Assembly: GCF_035083965.1 (NCBI RefSeq)
Contig: NC_089731.1
Coordinates: forward strand, 193,501-257,500
Length of the DNA: 64,000 nt
DNA from: Branchiostoma lanceolatum
Taxonomy: Eukaryota > Chordata > Leptocardii > Amphioxiformes > Branchiostomatidae
Reading direction: 5' to 3'
Position 1 is the first letter of the stretch. Each line of letters starts with the position of its first letter. Positions 55,701 to 64,000 of the stretch are shown one piece after another. The notes under the pieces were generated by a model. That model ran no database searches. It was not told the origin of the DNA and saw only the letters and a program-made list of their open reading frames with translations. Both the position numbers and the translations under genes were made by a program.

Positions 55701-58026
55701 CCTTGCGTGTTACACCATGAGGCGTTTTATGGGGTATGCAATACAAACAAACAAACAAACAAACAAACAAACACCAACATACCGACATCAGCAGCCTGTG
55801 TCTGAGTGATCACAGTGGCCCCACAGACGGCGTCCTGCATCGGTGTGCAGTCTTCAACTGTTGTCCTCCTTTGCGCCCTGCAGTCGGTGCAGGGTGTGCA
55901 GACTTGTGTTACCGACAACTGGTCTGAAAATGTGCCAGGGGTGCACGTCGTGCACTTGGTGTTGAACATGGCCGTCGCTGTGAACAAAAATACTCAATTT
56001 TAGTAACTATCTCATGTCCTTACACAGTTTCTGTCTATCTAGGCCAAAACATAATATCTAGTCATGCTTTTAAGTACCAGAGTTATCAGCCAAGGATTGA
56101 TGTGTTCAAAAATTTGTATTTCCCGAGAACCATAGTAGAATGGAACTCGTTGTCATCAAGTACTGTAGGAGCTTCCTCACTAAGTAGCTTTAAAGAACGG
56201 TTGCAGTCAGATATGCAAAGACTAGGTGTAACAGACCGTTCGGTGTAATATGACGAGCTGCTACAGCGCCGCGTGCCTGCGGAGCTGGTGTGTTACGCCT
56301 AATGGCGGTTGTACCGGCTATATAGAAGTCTGTGCTTTGGTAATACAGCCATATGGATTAACAATCATGAGAAATAAAGTCAGGTTGGTGGTTATAAGAA
56401 AACCTGCCTATGTTGGAGACGCCCTGCCCTGCTGGACACTTGGAGATCTCCCGACATCCGCGTTCCGTCTCGTTCCAGTACTTCCCAGCTTCACACTCGC
56501 ACACCGTGTCCTAATAAGGGCAGCAAATGTACAAATCTCAAAATTAATCGCAGTTTTAATTTTGCAGTATGGAGCAAAATTGCATGTTTGCTGTGTTTTT
56601 AAGTTCGTGTTTGAAAAAATAGTAGTGCAACAGAAACACCGGCAAAATTTAAACAAATAAACATAAAACCACTGCGAACATTTCTGAATTTATAGTACTG
56701 CTTCTGTCAAATATTCAGAACAGCCTAAGCTTTCAAAACACCCTCATTTTATCATTGATTAGTAAGTATCAATATTGCTCACACATGTCTGTGGTACTGT
56801 AATGATAGCCTGTTTGAAAAGGGTTTAACCAACAAAATATCTGTGTGACGCAATGATCATCGTGCATGGTTCAGTTTCTATCACTCTCAATGGACACTGA
56901 CTAAATTTTCCACTTCAATCAATGAGAAGTATTTGTATAATGGTGGGCAGGTAGCTTTTCTAATAAAAAAACAATCACTCGTAATGAATATAATATTCAA
57001 CACTGACTAGTTCAATAACAAAATGTATTTAATTTTCCACTGCAATCATTGATGAATATTTGCATAGTAATCTCCAGTGGACAGGCAGATTTTCTAATAA
57101 CAAAGCCATTTTACATGAGTCCTGTTGCCCTCCCTGTGGACCCCTCCCGTCCTCCCATCATCATCGTCATGGTTCAGCGGTGACACTGTACAGACGCTGT
57201 GCTGTATGCACCTGTCCACTTTGTACTGGACAGGGCCCTGGTAGGTCCGGGGTGGGCAGGGCAGGCATCCCGATGTTTGGTGATCACAGAATGCACCTGT
57301 AGGGGGGCATAAAAGAATAGAGAAGAATAGTCAGTAATCAATAAACCAGTACTATAAGGTACACAGACACTGTGCTGTCTGTACCTGTAAACAGTGTCCT
57401 GTGGATGGAGTTGGTAGGTACGGTCGGCAGGACATACAACATGGCATTTGTGGACTACAGTACTAGTAGGCCACTGTGAGGGAACATACAAAATTAAGGA
57501 GATTAATACATGAATCATAACATGATCATTAAGAATATTAAAGCTGTTAAGTGTTCATGCTAAGCTGCATGCACCTGTACATGTACAGTTTCTTGGGATG
57601 GGGGCTGATAATGTAATAAATAAATAGAATTCGGTATACCAATGTTTCTGTTTAGTAAAGTAGGTAGCTTTGTTTTGGAAAAAACATAAGTTTAACAGGT
57701 AAGAACAATAACCTACAAGCTTATGTTATTATTTTTCACACAACAAAACGAGAAAGTTACGTCTAGAGTCACCTTACCGAGGATGAACTGAACTTCACAA
57801 GCACAGACAAATGAAACCATATCATTACAACACAAAAAGTACATTCGTACCTAACTTTTAGTAACACGTTATAGACCTTAGAATAGACATTACCTGCGGA
57901 GCACCAGTTGTTAAAGTCACAATGTTGCTGAAGTATGGGTGAAGCTTCATGGACGGGTGCAGGGGAACAAAACGCATGCAACAAACATGCAGAAATCTGG
58001 GAAATGAACATGGAATGGGTAGACAT
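46777..58026 (-). CDS. TNF receptor superfamily-like gene (12 exons, 434 aa)
   Basis: Exons, 5' to 3': 57894-58026, 57365-57454, 57187-57296, 56408-56510, 55783-55977, 55230-55496, 54499-54603, 51659-51721, 48507-48569, 48195-48257, 47742-47810 and 46777-46820. Frames agree at every join. Signal-like start (MFISQISACLLHAFC), four to five cysteine-rich TNFR modules (for example FCDHQTSGCLPCPPRTYQG, KCTTCTPGTF), a Ser/Thr/Pro stalk, a membrane segment at about residues 261-284 followed by CRKRRQR, and a tail of about 150 residues with no death domain. The tail has an acidic exon, then a duplicated exon pair carrying PIQDT and PTQDT, which fit the TRAF-binding PxQxT pattern, and ends ETSV, a class I PDZ ligand. 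Most exons are phase 1-1. Exon 3 donor and exon 4 donor (GC type) are the least certain. The ligand is unknown. Confidence 0.8.
46921..47421. mobile_element. 501-bp MITE with TTAA target duplication
   Basis: Inverted ends of about 35 bp (ATGCATCCAGAGCATTTTAT on the left, complement near 47391-47421), flanked by TTAA at 46917-46920 and 47422-47425. A TTAA target points to piggyBac- or Kolobok-type mobilisation. It lies in the last intron of the TNFR-like gene. Confidence 0.78.
48608..51116. mobile_element. Pogo/Tigger-like non-autonomous element carrying a nested insertion
   Basis: Ends CAGTCAAACCTGCC and GGCAGGTTTGACTG with TA at 48606-48607 and 51117-51118. Subterminal GCGACCACCTG(T/G)CC motifs match the element at 28678. 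Of its 2509 bp, 1174 are a later insertion (49258-50431), leaving about 1.3 kb of native element. It sits in the intron between the two halves of the first TRAF-motif exon pair of the TNFR-like gene. Confidence 0.85.
49258..50431. mobile_element. Nested DNA transposon with 7-bp target duplication (1174 bp)
   Basis: Starts CAAGGAGGTTAAATATACAA and ends with the complement, arms about 30 bp; flanked by ATTTGAC at 49251-49257 and 50432-50438. No transposase motif seen in it. A 7-bp duplication with CAAGG ends could mean an imperfect hAT-type (8 bp) or P-type element; I cannot decide. Confidence 0.8.
52592..54350 (+). mobile_element. CR1/L2-like non-LTR retrotransposon, 5' truncated
   Basis: An open frame (52595-53956, about 453 residues) holds a reverse-transcriptase domain: NYRPISILPAFSKILEKL, a GIFLDLSKAFDTVDH motif, GVPQGSILGPLLF, the catalytic FADDT at about 53105-53119, and the C-terminal RGPTVWNNLS phrase. 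The endonuclease half is missing, as usual after incomplete target-primed reverse transcription. The 3' end has AAGCCGTATAGGCTTCTGGC and an (ACAATAA)n tail at about 54325-54350. Its intact frame suggests recent arrival. It lies antisense in the TNFR-like intron between exons 7 and 8. Confidence 0.9.
55741..55773. repeat. (CAAA)n microsatellite
   Basis: Eight CAAA-type units beside the donor of TNFR-like exon 5; the Lys/Gln/Thr/Asn frame across it is an artefact. Confidence 0.9.
56063..56330 (+). mobile_element. 3' end of a second non-LTR retrotransposon family
   Basis: Open from about 56063 to a stop at 56246-56248, ending in FPRTIVEWNSLSSS and FKERLQSDMQRLGVTDRSV, the usual C-terminus of CR1/L2-type reverse transcriptases. 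The 3' untranslated part (GTGTGTTACGCC, ACCGGCTATATAG) is the source of the tails scattered at about 18262, 23000, 28148, 28360, 28456, 45868 and 62370. Confidence 0.8.
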
Positions 58027-59956
58027 GATTATAGGTTACAACATGCAGATACTGCACTTATCAGATGCATGTACATGGATTCATGTCATATGGGACTTAT
58101 TTTAATATCCTAATGGCTACCAAGTTGTTAAAATCGACATGGCTAATGACAGGATGTTTTGAACCTGTCAATAGTGCAAAAGATGTGTTATTGACAGGAT
58201 GCACCAGTATCAGAATTAATCCATTCAATGAAATACTGTATATTATGGCTCACTTGGTAGTGAGACAGTACACCTGCTAAATCTTCTTTCAAACATTATT
58301 TTCAGTAGTCAATATACCGTATATATTCTTATCAACAGGAATATCCTGTCAATAGTGCCAAATAAATTCTTATATATTGACAGGTTAGTACAAAAGAATT
58401 CAAGCCAAGAAAAAACGTATTGAATGTCCAAAGCATTCTGTCAATAGACCCAAACAAATTCTTGTTGACAGGATACCAAAAAAGCATATTGACTAGAACA
58501 TCGTGTCAATAGTGGCAAAACATCCTGTCAACAGCCTCGGCCAAGTAATACACGCCCCCTTGTCTCATGATTCCTATGTAAGTTGTAACGAGCCAAAGTG
58601 CGGGCAAATATCTCCGTAGTAATATCTTTTGAATTATCCCTATAGGATGCATGGTTTGCCAAATAAGTTTGTCCCTAGGGCCCTAAGATAAGAAGTGACA
58701 TCGGGGAATCTGATGAGGGAAAATCATGTCAGAAGTCCGGAATCTTAGCCTGGAGTCCGGCCTTGTTAGCTTCGGTCCTCCCCCACCGTCGGCTGGTTGT
58801 TGGCGGCTAGCGGACATTGTAAGCGGGCAAAAGCTAACAAGACTGGACTCCAGGCTACCGGAATGTTGCCGAGGGAAAGTGGTTATGACCTCGTGTCCCG
58901 TCAAAGAATCGTCCCGAGGGAAAATCGTTCTGAATTTTAAGGAATCTTCCAGAATCTTCTAGAGAGAACAAGCACCTTCCCCCTCCCACCTGTTCTTGCG
59001 GCCACCCACTTCAATTTCGGAATAGCTAATAGGATTTACAGCAATGCACAAACTTACCAGAAACGCCTTAGCAGTTTTGCATACCATAGCTGAGCTAAAC
59101 ACCGCGATAAAGAACGTAAAACGGCCGGTTTGTACGTGCATAAATTCTACAAAACTATATTTTGCAACTCATGACTCAACACCGGAAGTACGTGACTAGT
59201 AGCTTGTGCAGCGCACCGGTTGCGCAAAGGATTGTGGGTGAACGTGACATTGACCCCTTTTTGCCAAATTGTGTCCAAAAACGCTCCAGAATCACAGTAG
59301 GTACGTAAAAAAGAAAAATTACGACAAGGCAAAACTCAGCATACTTAAAGGACTAGATAGTGGCGACGTCTTTTAACTTCCTAGACGCTGTGCCGCCGTT
59401 GATGAACAAGGGGAATCCCCTTACTTAGCAATGTTTTTTCACGTCCCAACAAGCGCTACGCCACCTACAGTCCTGGATACAGCCGCATTCAGACAGCGAT
59501 TCTAAATATTCAACTTAACAAAAAAAGAAAAAGAATTGCAATTAAAAGTCGCTACTATGAACGTAATATCATCCGTTATTAAAAGTCTGCGGCATTGCTA
59601 AGGGCTAACATTTAAGCAGAACATTGTTGCCGTCTCGGCTTGCGGCACAAAAGCATATGATAAAGTCCAGATCATGTGGCGTTACACACCTATGGCGTAC
59701 ACATGATGGCGGCCCAACGGTGGCAAAAGAAAACGTGCCAATAGAAAGGCGTTTAAAACGCGCCAATTATGCGTGTACCTGAAGAAGCCAAAACCTTCTC
59801 ACTCGAAGATCCAAGCATGGTAGATCAACGAGCCTGACACGGCTGTGAAACTGAAAGGTCTACTGGCACTACTATACCGCCCTGTACGGCTGCAGCGCTG
59901 GCAGGGCGCAATTGTGCCACACTGCGCCAAAGAAAACGAGCATCTTTCATACTCAC
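58027..59956. other. Upstream region of the TNFR-like gene
   Basis: At 58140-58540 short phrases related to CATCCTGTCAATAGTG recur about nine times in both orientations (for example 58147, 58165, 58190, 58342, 58376, 58436, 58464, 58499, 58522). No coding sequence recognised elsewhere in this stretch apart from the fold-back element at 58746. Confidence 0.55.
58746..58857. mobile_element. Fold-back element, TAGCCTGG family, 112 bp
   Basis: TAGCCTGGAGTCCGGCCTTG faces CAAGACTGGACTCCAGGCTA; GTTAGCTT and AAGCTAAC extend the pairing to about 27 bp. Confidence 0.85.
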
Positions 59957-60054
59957 CGCTCACCACTATCTACATCTGGATCACACTGAAACGGATTGGA
60001 GACAAAAATCGGAAAGGTTGCCGTTTGGTTCTGACTCAGAGGGCTCGTGATCAT
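59957..60054 (-). CDS. Candidate 5' exon, minus strand
   Basis: ATG at 60052-60054 opens MITSPLSQNQTATFPIF and reaches a splice-donor-like GAGCG/GTGAGT at about 59956. A site fitting GAAANNGAAA (GAAAGTGAAAG, 60082-60092) lies 28 bp upstream of the ATG. It may be the first exon of an unseen gene or an alternative 5' exon of the TNFR-like gene, which has its own signal-peptide exon at 58026. Unproven. Confidence 0.22.
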
Positions 60055-60450
60055 GTCGCCGCCAGCAAAAACGGAACATGCGAAAGTGAAAGTTCCTTCT
60101 TTTATGCGGAAATGACTGACGTCACCACGATATAGTACCGGATGTGGGGAGCGTCAGTCATGTCATGATTTGATACTCTGAAGTACAGACAGTAGGTACC
60201 CATTTGAGTAATGAGATTTTGATATATGATGATAGAAAGTCTACATGAACAGCTTTCTTGGAGTAATCACGTTACCAAATGACGTCATTAAAATGAACGT
60301 TGCTTTTTTGGGCCTTAAAGTAAGTCAAAGGACCGGGACAAAATATAAAAACGCCAATGATTTTCGGGGAAAATTTATTCACAGGCAAAACATACCACAT
60401 GAATCACAAAATGATACGTTTTCCAATTTTTGCATCTATAAGAGGTGAAT

Positions 60451-60560
60451 GCGTCGCGTCGGTGTCTCACAACGGTTAGGGCGCTGATCCATGGTTCGAT
60501 GCTCACCATGCCCTGACGTTGTGCCCTTGGGAAAGGCACTTTACTCGATATTCCTACCAT
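60451..60560 (+). mobile_element. tRNA-derived SINE fragment
   Basis: Box-A-like CACAACGGTTAGGGCGC and box-B-like GGTTCGATGCTC, then CTTGGGAAAGGCACTTTAC shared with the SINE at 14622. Confidence 0.65.
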
Positions 60561-60742
60561 GACGGTGGAGTGACGCACACGAGCCTCTTCGGCTAATCTG
60601 TCAAAAAAGTATGCCAAAAGCACACCGCGGATTCGGTTACCAATGTGCCAGAATCTAGCACATTTGCCTCCAAGAACCGTACAAAATAGGACGTTATTAG
60701 TGTTTATTTCTAAAACAAAACAGTTTACAGGCAAAACAAAAC

Positions 60743-60780
60743 CTAAATCTTCCTTTTCTAGTATAAAAAGGAAGATTTAG
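60743..60780. repeat. Perfect 15-bp hairpin
   Basis: CTAAATCTTCCTTTT (60743-60757) and AAAAGGAAGATTTAG (60766-60780) around an 8-base loop. No U-run follows, so a terminator role is not indicated. Confidence 0.85.
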
Positions 60781-60997
60781 ATCCTTCCGCCTATAGTAGG
60801 GCAGCAAACCTTCGCACAGACATTTTCCATGGTTCAAGGCCCTCACGTAGACGTAAAATTTTTTATCATAGTTTTTTTTCTGATTTTTCTGTACATTTAC
60901 ATTCTGTATAATGTTCTTTTGCCTGTGTGACATGTAGTTTTGTGCAATGTATGTTAAGAAGGTCGACCACAGGAAACGTAGCTACAATGGACATTTC

Positions 60998-61270
60998 TGT
61001 GGAGTCGCGTTGGCGTAATGGTTAGGGAGTTTGGCTCAGAAAAGGTCCTCGGTTCGAATCCCCTGACATGCCACCGATGTTGTGTCCCCGGGAAAGGTAC
61101 TTTATACGACTTTCCTCATTCCAGCCAGGTGTAAAAATGGGCACCTGACTTCGGTTGGGGAGGTAAAAGGCGGTGGAAGGAGAGGGATGGGCTCCACCTT
61201 CCAATATTGTGGCCTACACAAGGTGGATAACAACCCACTGCCCTTACGGCCTCAAATAGGCTATGGGACT
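60998..61270 (+). mobile_element. tRNA-derived SINE
   Basis: Best-preserved member: TTGGCGTAATGGTTAGGG (box A) and GGTTCGAATCCCC (box B) about 35 bp apart, then the CCGGGAAAGGTACTTTA body. A (GTTT)n run follows at about 61340-61362. Confidence 0.78.
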
Positions 61271-61744
61271 ACCTTTTCCGTATTTTACCTACCTTCTAAT
61301 CTTTTATGTTGATTGTGGATCTGTACTTATACGTCAGCTTGTTTGTTTGTTTGTTTGTTTGTTCGGAACTGAGCCGTGCGTTGCCATGACAAAGTCAGGT
61401 TTCTATTCTGTACATGACAACTAAGATTATAAATATGGTTTGAATGAATGACTTTTATGTCTCTTTTACATCTTCCATCATATTCAAATTACAAAATCAA
61501 GGGTCAGAGAAATCCAATTTGGTCATTGTACGATCGCCGGCTAGTGGCAAAGGGGGCCTTAGTGGAGGTGAATAGTGTTTAGATCTTCGATCCATGGCGC
61601 TCCCAACAGGTCAGGGGATTAGTGAGGAGAAGTGACTTCCACAACTGGTACTGCATGTACACTTCTATTAGGCTCAAGCTCAGTCTTAGGAAATATGCCA
61701 GTAATATATATAATAGACTGAGATATGTTAGTTCCATCACCCAA

Positions 61745-61915
61745 AACACAGGTATATTGTCATTTCGGAAGGTGACGTAAAGCCGGCGGCCCCGTGTATG
61801 TATGAGGGAACTTGGGGTATAAGCTTCAAGCGTCAAACCTCCTCACGTAAAAGAACCCAACACACTTATCGAGAAGAGTAGGGGTGACCCGGTGTGCTTG
61901 GCCAAAAACGCGAGC
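61745..61915 (+). mobile_element. SINE body fragment
   Basis: Phrases GACGTAAAGCCGGC, GAACCCAACACACTTATCGA and GAGAAGAGTAGGGGTGACCC match the 3' part of the SINE at 14622 (ACACTTATCAAAAAGAGTAG there). Confidence 0.6.
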
Positions 61916-62150
61916 CGTGGCGAAGTCGCATTGCACTACCACTAGCTACTTGAAAAGGCATCATGCTTCACTTTAATTGAGGATGACTACTTTACCCTAT
62001 TGCAGACATATATGCAGATATCACTGTACCTAGTACTAGTGACTTTTTTGCTTCAATACAATATGATGCTCTGAAAGCAATATCCTTGATTCATATTGAT
62101 AAAAATAGAATATTCGGGGAAGTGGCCATGTTCTAAAACAATTAGAATAT

Positions 62151-62260
62151 GGCCTCGGCCCCTCTATGGGAAAATAGTGAGGCTCCCCCACTTACTTCGC
62201 CTTTGGAGTCAAGGAAGCCCCCTGTGGGAGGAGCTTCACTATTTTCCCACAGAAAGGCCT
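62151..62260. mobile_element. Fold-back element, 110 bp
   Basis: GGGAAAATAGTGAGGCTCC faces GGAGCTTCACTATTTTCCC; outer bases GGCCT and AGGCC pair too. It is a different family from the TAGCCTGG elements. Confidence 0.75.
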
Positions 62261-64000
62261 AATAAGCCATCTTCATCATTACATAGCCTTTCACTCTTAC
62301 ATTGAATAGAACCTGTCTTCCAGCTTAACGTGCGTGTTGTGTTTTGTCTTGTTTTGTGCTTTTCACGTACCTGGTTAACCGCCTCATGGCGTAACACACT
62401 AGCTTTGTACTGAACAGGACAAGCTGAATATCCGAACAGATTTATTTGATCCACTCACACCGGGATGGAAGAATACGCCTTTTGATAAGTGTGGTTGGTT
62501 CAATATGTGGCTCTCCTCAAACATCGGACCTCCATTTAATATCCTATCATATGTACAGCAGCCATTAAGAATTGACACTGTCAAAGGCAACATGACAAAC
62601 CTATATGTTTTTTGGCCATCTGAGATATGTGTATTGCATGGAATGCTGGGAGGAAAGCGAGACCTTATTTCAAAGGTTAAAGGACAGACGTCAAAAGCAC
62701 CACCTAAAATCCCAATTTGTAGCGTTTATGGGTTAGAAGGAACAGGTAGGGTCTAAGCTTTCCCATTATGGCAAATATGTGCTCAGTATATGCGAGTTGT
62801 TGGACCATGCTGATGGCTACGTCAGAAATCCGGGGTTTGTTTACTGGTGGTAGGTTCTCTCGGAGTTTGCATGGCTGTCAAGAAGACCCTGGCTTGTTTC
62901 TTTCTAGTGGAGAAGAATTTTCAACATTGAAATTTGGGTTAGTACGTACTTTTATGAAACCTTGTTTCAGTGCATTTTGGCAGTAGTAGTGGGCAACCTC
63001 AAACCAACCGTACGCACTCACGCCGTATCTTCAGAAAAGACGCTGTAGCCGCATAGTCTCTGTTTAAGACTTTATTCAAGCCCACATCCAGACTAGTTTC
63101 GCCTTGGTGTGGCTTTCTCGATGGTATAAGGCTCGAATGAACCCTAGTACAGTGTGTCCTGTCTTAATTAAAGATCAGTGCGAAGTGCCCCGGTGGCTTA
63201 ACCAATCACAGTACAGCAACTTACATGTCAGTGCAGTTTGAACTGCAAGGTCTAAGTGCACTACATGACCTCACTTGACCTCACGTGACCTCAACTATTG
63301 TTCTAGTGCATTTTAACATGTTTTCCTATGGGCACCCTAACTTTGATGTCAGCCTTAAACATCTGAAATTGTGCACACTAAAAGCGACTACAAGGCATGT
63401 GATGCTTCAAGACAGTGCAAGTATATAGTTTGACTATATACTTTTAGTATATAGTTTAATCACATACTGATTCGCTTGTAGAGTACAGCAGTCTCCTAGC
63501 ATTGTTGTGAAAATCACCAAACAAATATCATAAACTAATAATAAAATAAACGACATGTATCAGGGTTCAGCCTGCAACTGACTGGCATGCCGTTCGCATT
63601 GGCCCTGAAGGTTGGGCTAAGTCACTGCAGAGTATGTAAAAAGTCGTTACTTAAGAATACAGAAACCACAGATAACGAATCATAGTTGCACATAAATGTA
63701 AAGAAGGCAGCATTAACATGTAGAATATTATGTAATGACCACATTCCCCCACTGGTAGGGAAACATTGGCTGGTGGTGACTGTGCAAGTAATTTTTGTCT
63801 CTCAAATTGCAAAGAAGGCACCACGATAACAAGTTCTCCATATTTCAAGACACACAACTGTCCATAGAAAGCTGAGTGAGCCGTGAGTGAGACTTTTGCA
63901 AGTTGCAAGTACAGTGCAAACATGATAAGTTTTAAAGTTTGACGGAGGCTGATCTTTGCTGTGAATGCCCTTAATCCGTATATGGCAAAAACATAATGAC
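62261..64000. other. Right end of the window, no gene recognised
   Basis: A frame at 62505-62756 (83 residues, IGPPFNILSYV) has no known domain. At about 63060-63140 a repeat end contains CTAGTTTCGCC and CTCGATGG. Three TGACCT half-sites at 63266-63291 are noted separately. Confidence 0.5.
63266..63291 (-). promoter_or_regulatory. Three nuclear-receptor half-sites spaced by 4 bp
   Basis: TGACCT at 63266, 63276 and 63286 (AGGTCA on the minus strand), each separated by four bases, that is two overlapping DR4 arrangements, with CACGTG overlapping the last. DR4 is known for thyroid-hormone and LXR-type receptors with RXR. It may simply be a 10-bp stutter. Confidence 0.35.

Noticed and set aside
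60743-60780. Intrinsic terminator
   Set aside because: Eukaryotic DNA, no T-run after the stem; only a short hairpin.
63050-63150. Hammerhead ribozyme or Penelope-like element end
   Set aside because: GGCGAAAC is present on the minus strand, but I could not place the CTGATGA core and three stems.

Overview
The window looks like nuclear DNA of a lancelet (Branchiostoma, most likely B. belcheri or a close relative). Genes are intron-rich with consistent GT-AG splice sites, short repeats and old transposons are dense, and two copies of a complete ProtoRAG element are present. ProtoRAG is the RAG1-like/RAG2-like DNA transposon known from amphioxus. The species call rests on that element and is inference.

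Layout. (1) 1-11302: a 4.5 kb repeat-rich flank followed by ProtoRAG copy 1 (4477-11302), with RAG2L (+, three exons) and RAG1L (-, one exon) arranged tail to tail. (2) 11303-14525: a FAM111-like serine protease gene whose first visible exon is cut exactly where the transposon ends. (3) 19362-26130: a second, complete six-exon FAM111-like gene with a PCNA-interacting (PIP) box. (4) 26131-32569: intergenic DNA with a pogo-like element, tandem repeats and a candidate promoter on the minus strand. (5) 32570-43871: what appears to be a base-for-base second copy of 1-11302 (constant offset 32569), including ProtoRAG copy 2. This copy has a perfect 5-bp GGACG target-site duplication on both sides. 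(6) 46777-58026 (-): a 12-exon TNF-receptor-superfamily gene whose introns hold several mobile elements. (7) 58027-64000: SINEs, fold-back repeats and no firm gene.

The central observation is the junction at 11302/11303. ProtoRAG copy 2 has its target-site duplication on both sides. Copy 1 keeps GGACG only on the left; its right terminal repeat is joined directly to the inside of a FAM111-like coding exon. The repeat therefore reads as a direct tandem duplication of 32569 bp (unit 11303-43871) with one breakpoint exactly at the transposon's cleavage site. Either the RAG-like transposase made this rearrangement, for example by a one-ended or sister-chromatid event, or the assembly is chimeric through two ProtoRAG insertions. 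Both can be tested.

Other notable structure: an inverted decayed fragment of the RAG1L 3' end inside the element; a 34-unit minisatellite in the RAG1L coding region; a TNF receptor whose cytoplasmic tail has a duplicated exon pair, each pair bringing one PxQxT TRAF-docking motif, and ends in a PDZ ligand; and a transposon nested in a transposon inside one of that receptor's introns. All exon models were read by eye from frame and splice-site agreement. No alignment or database search was run.
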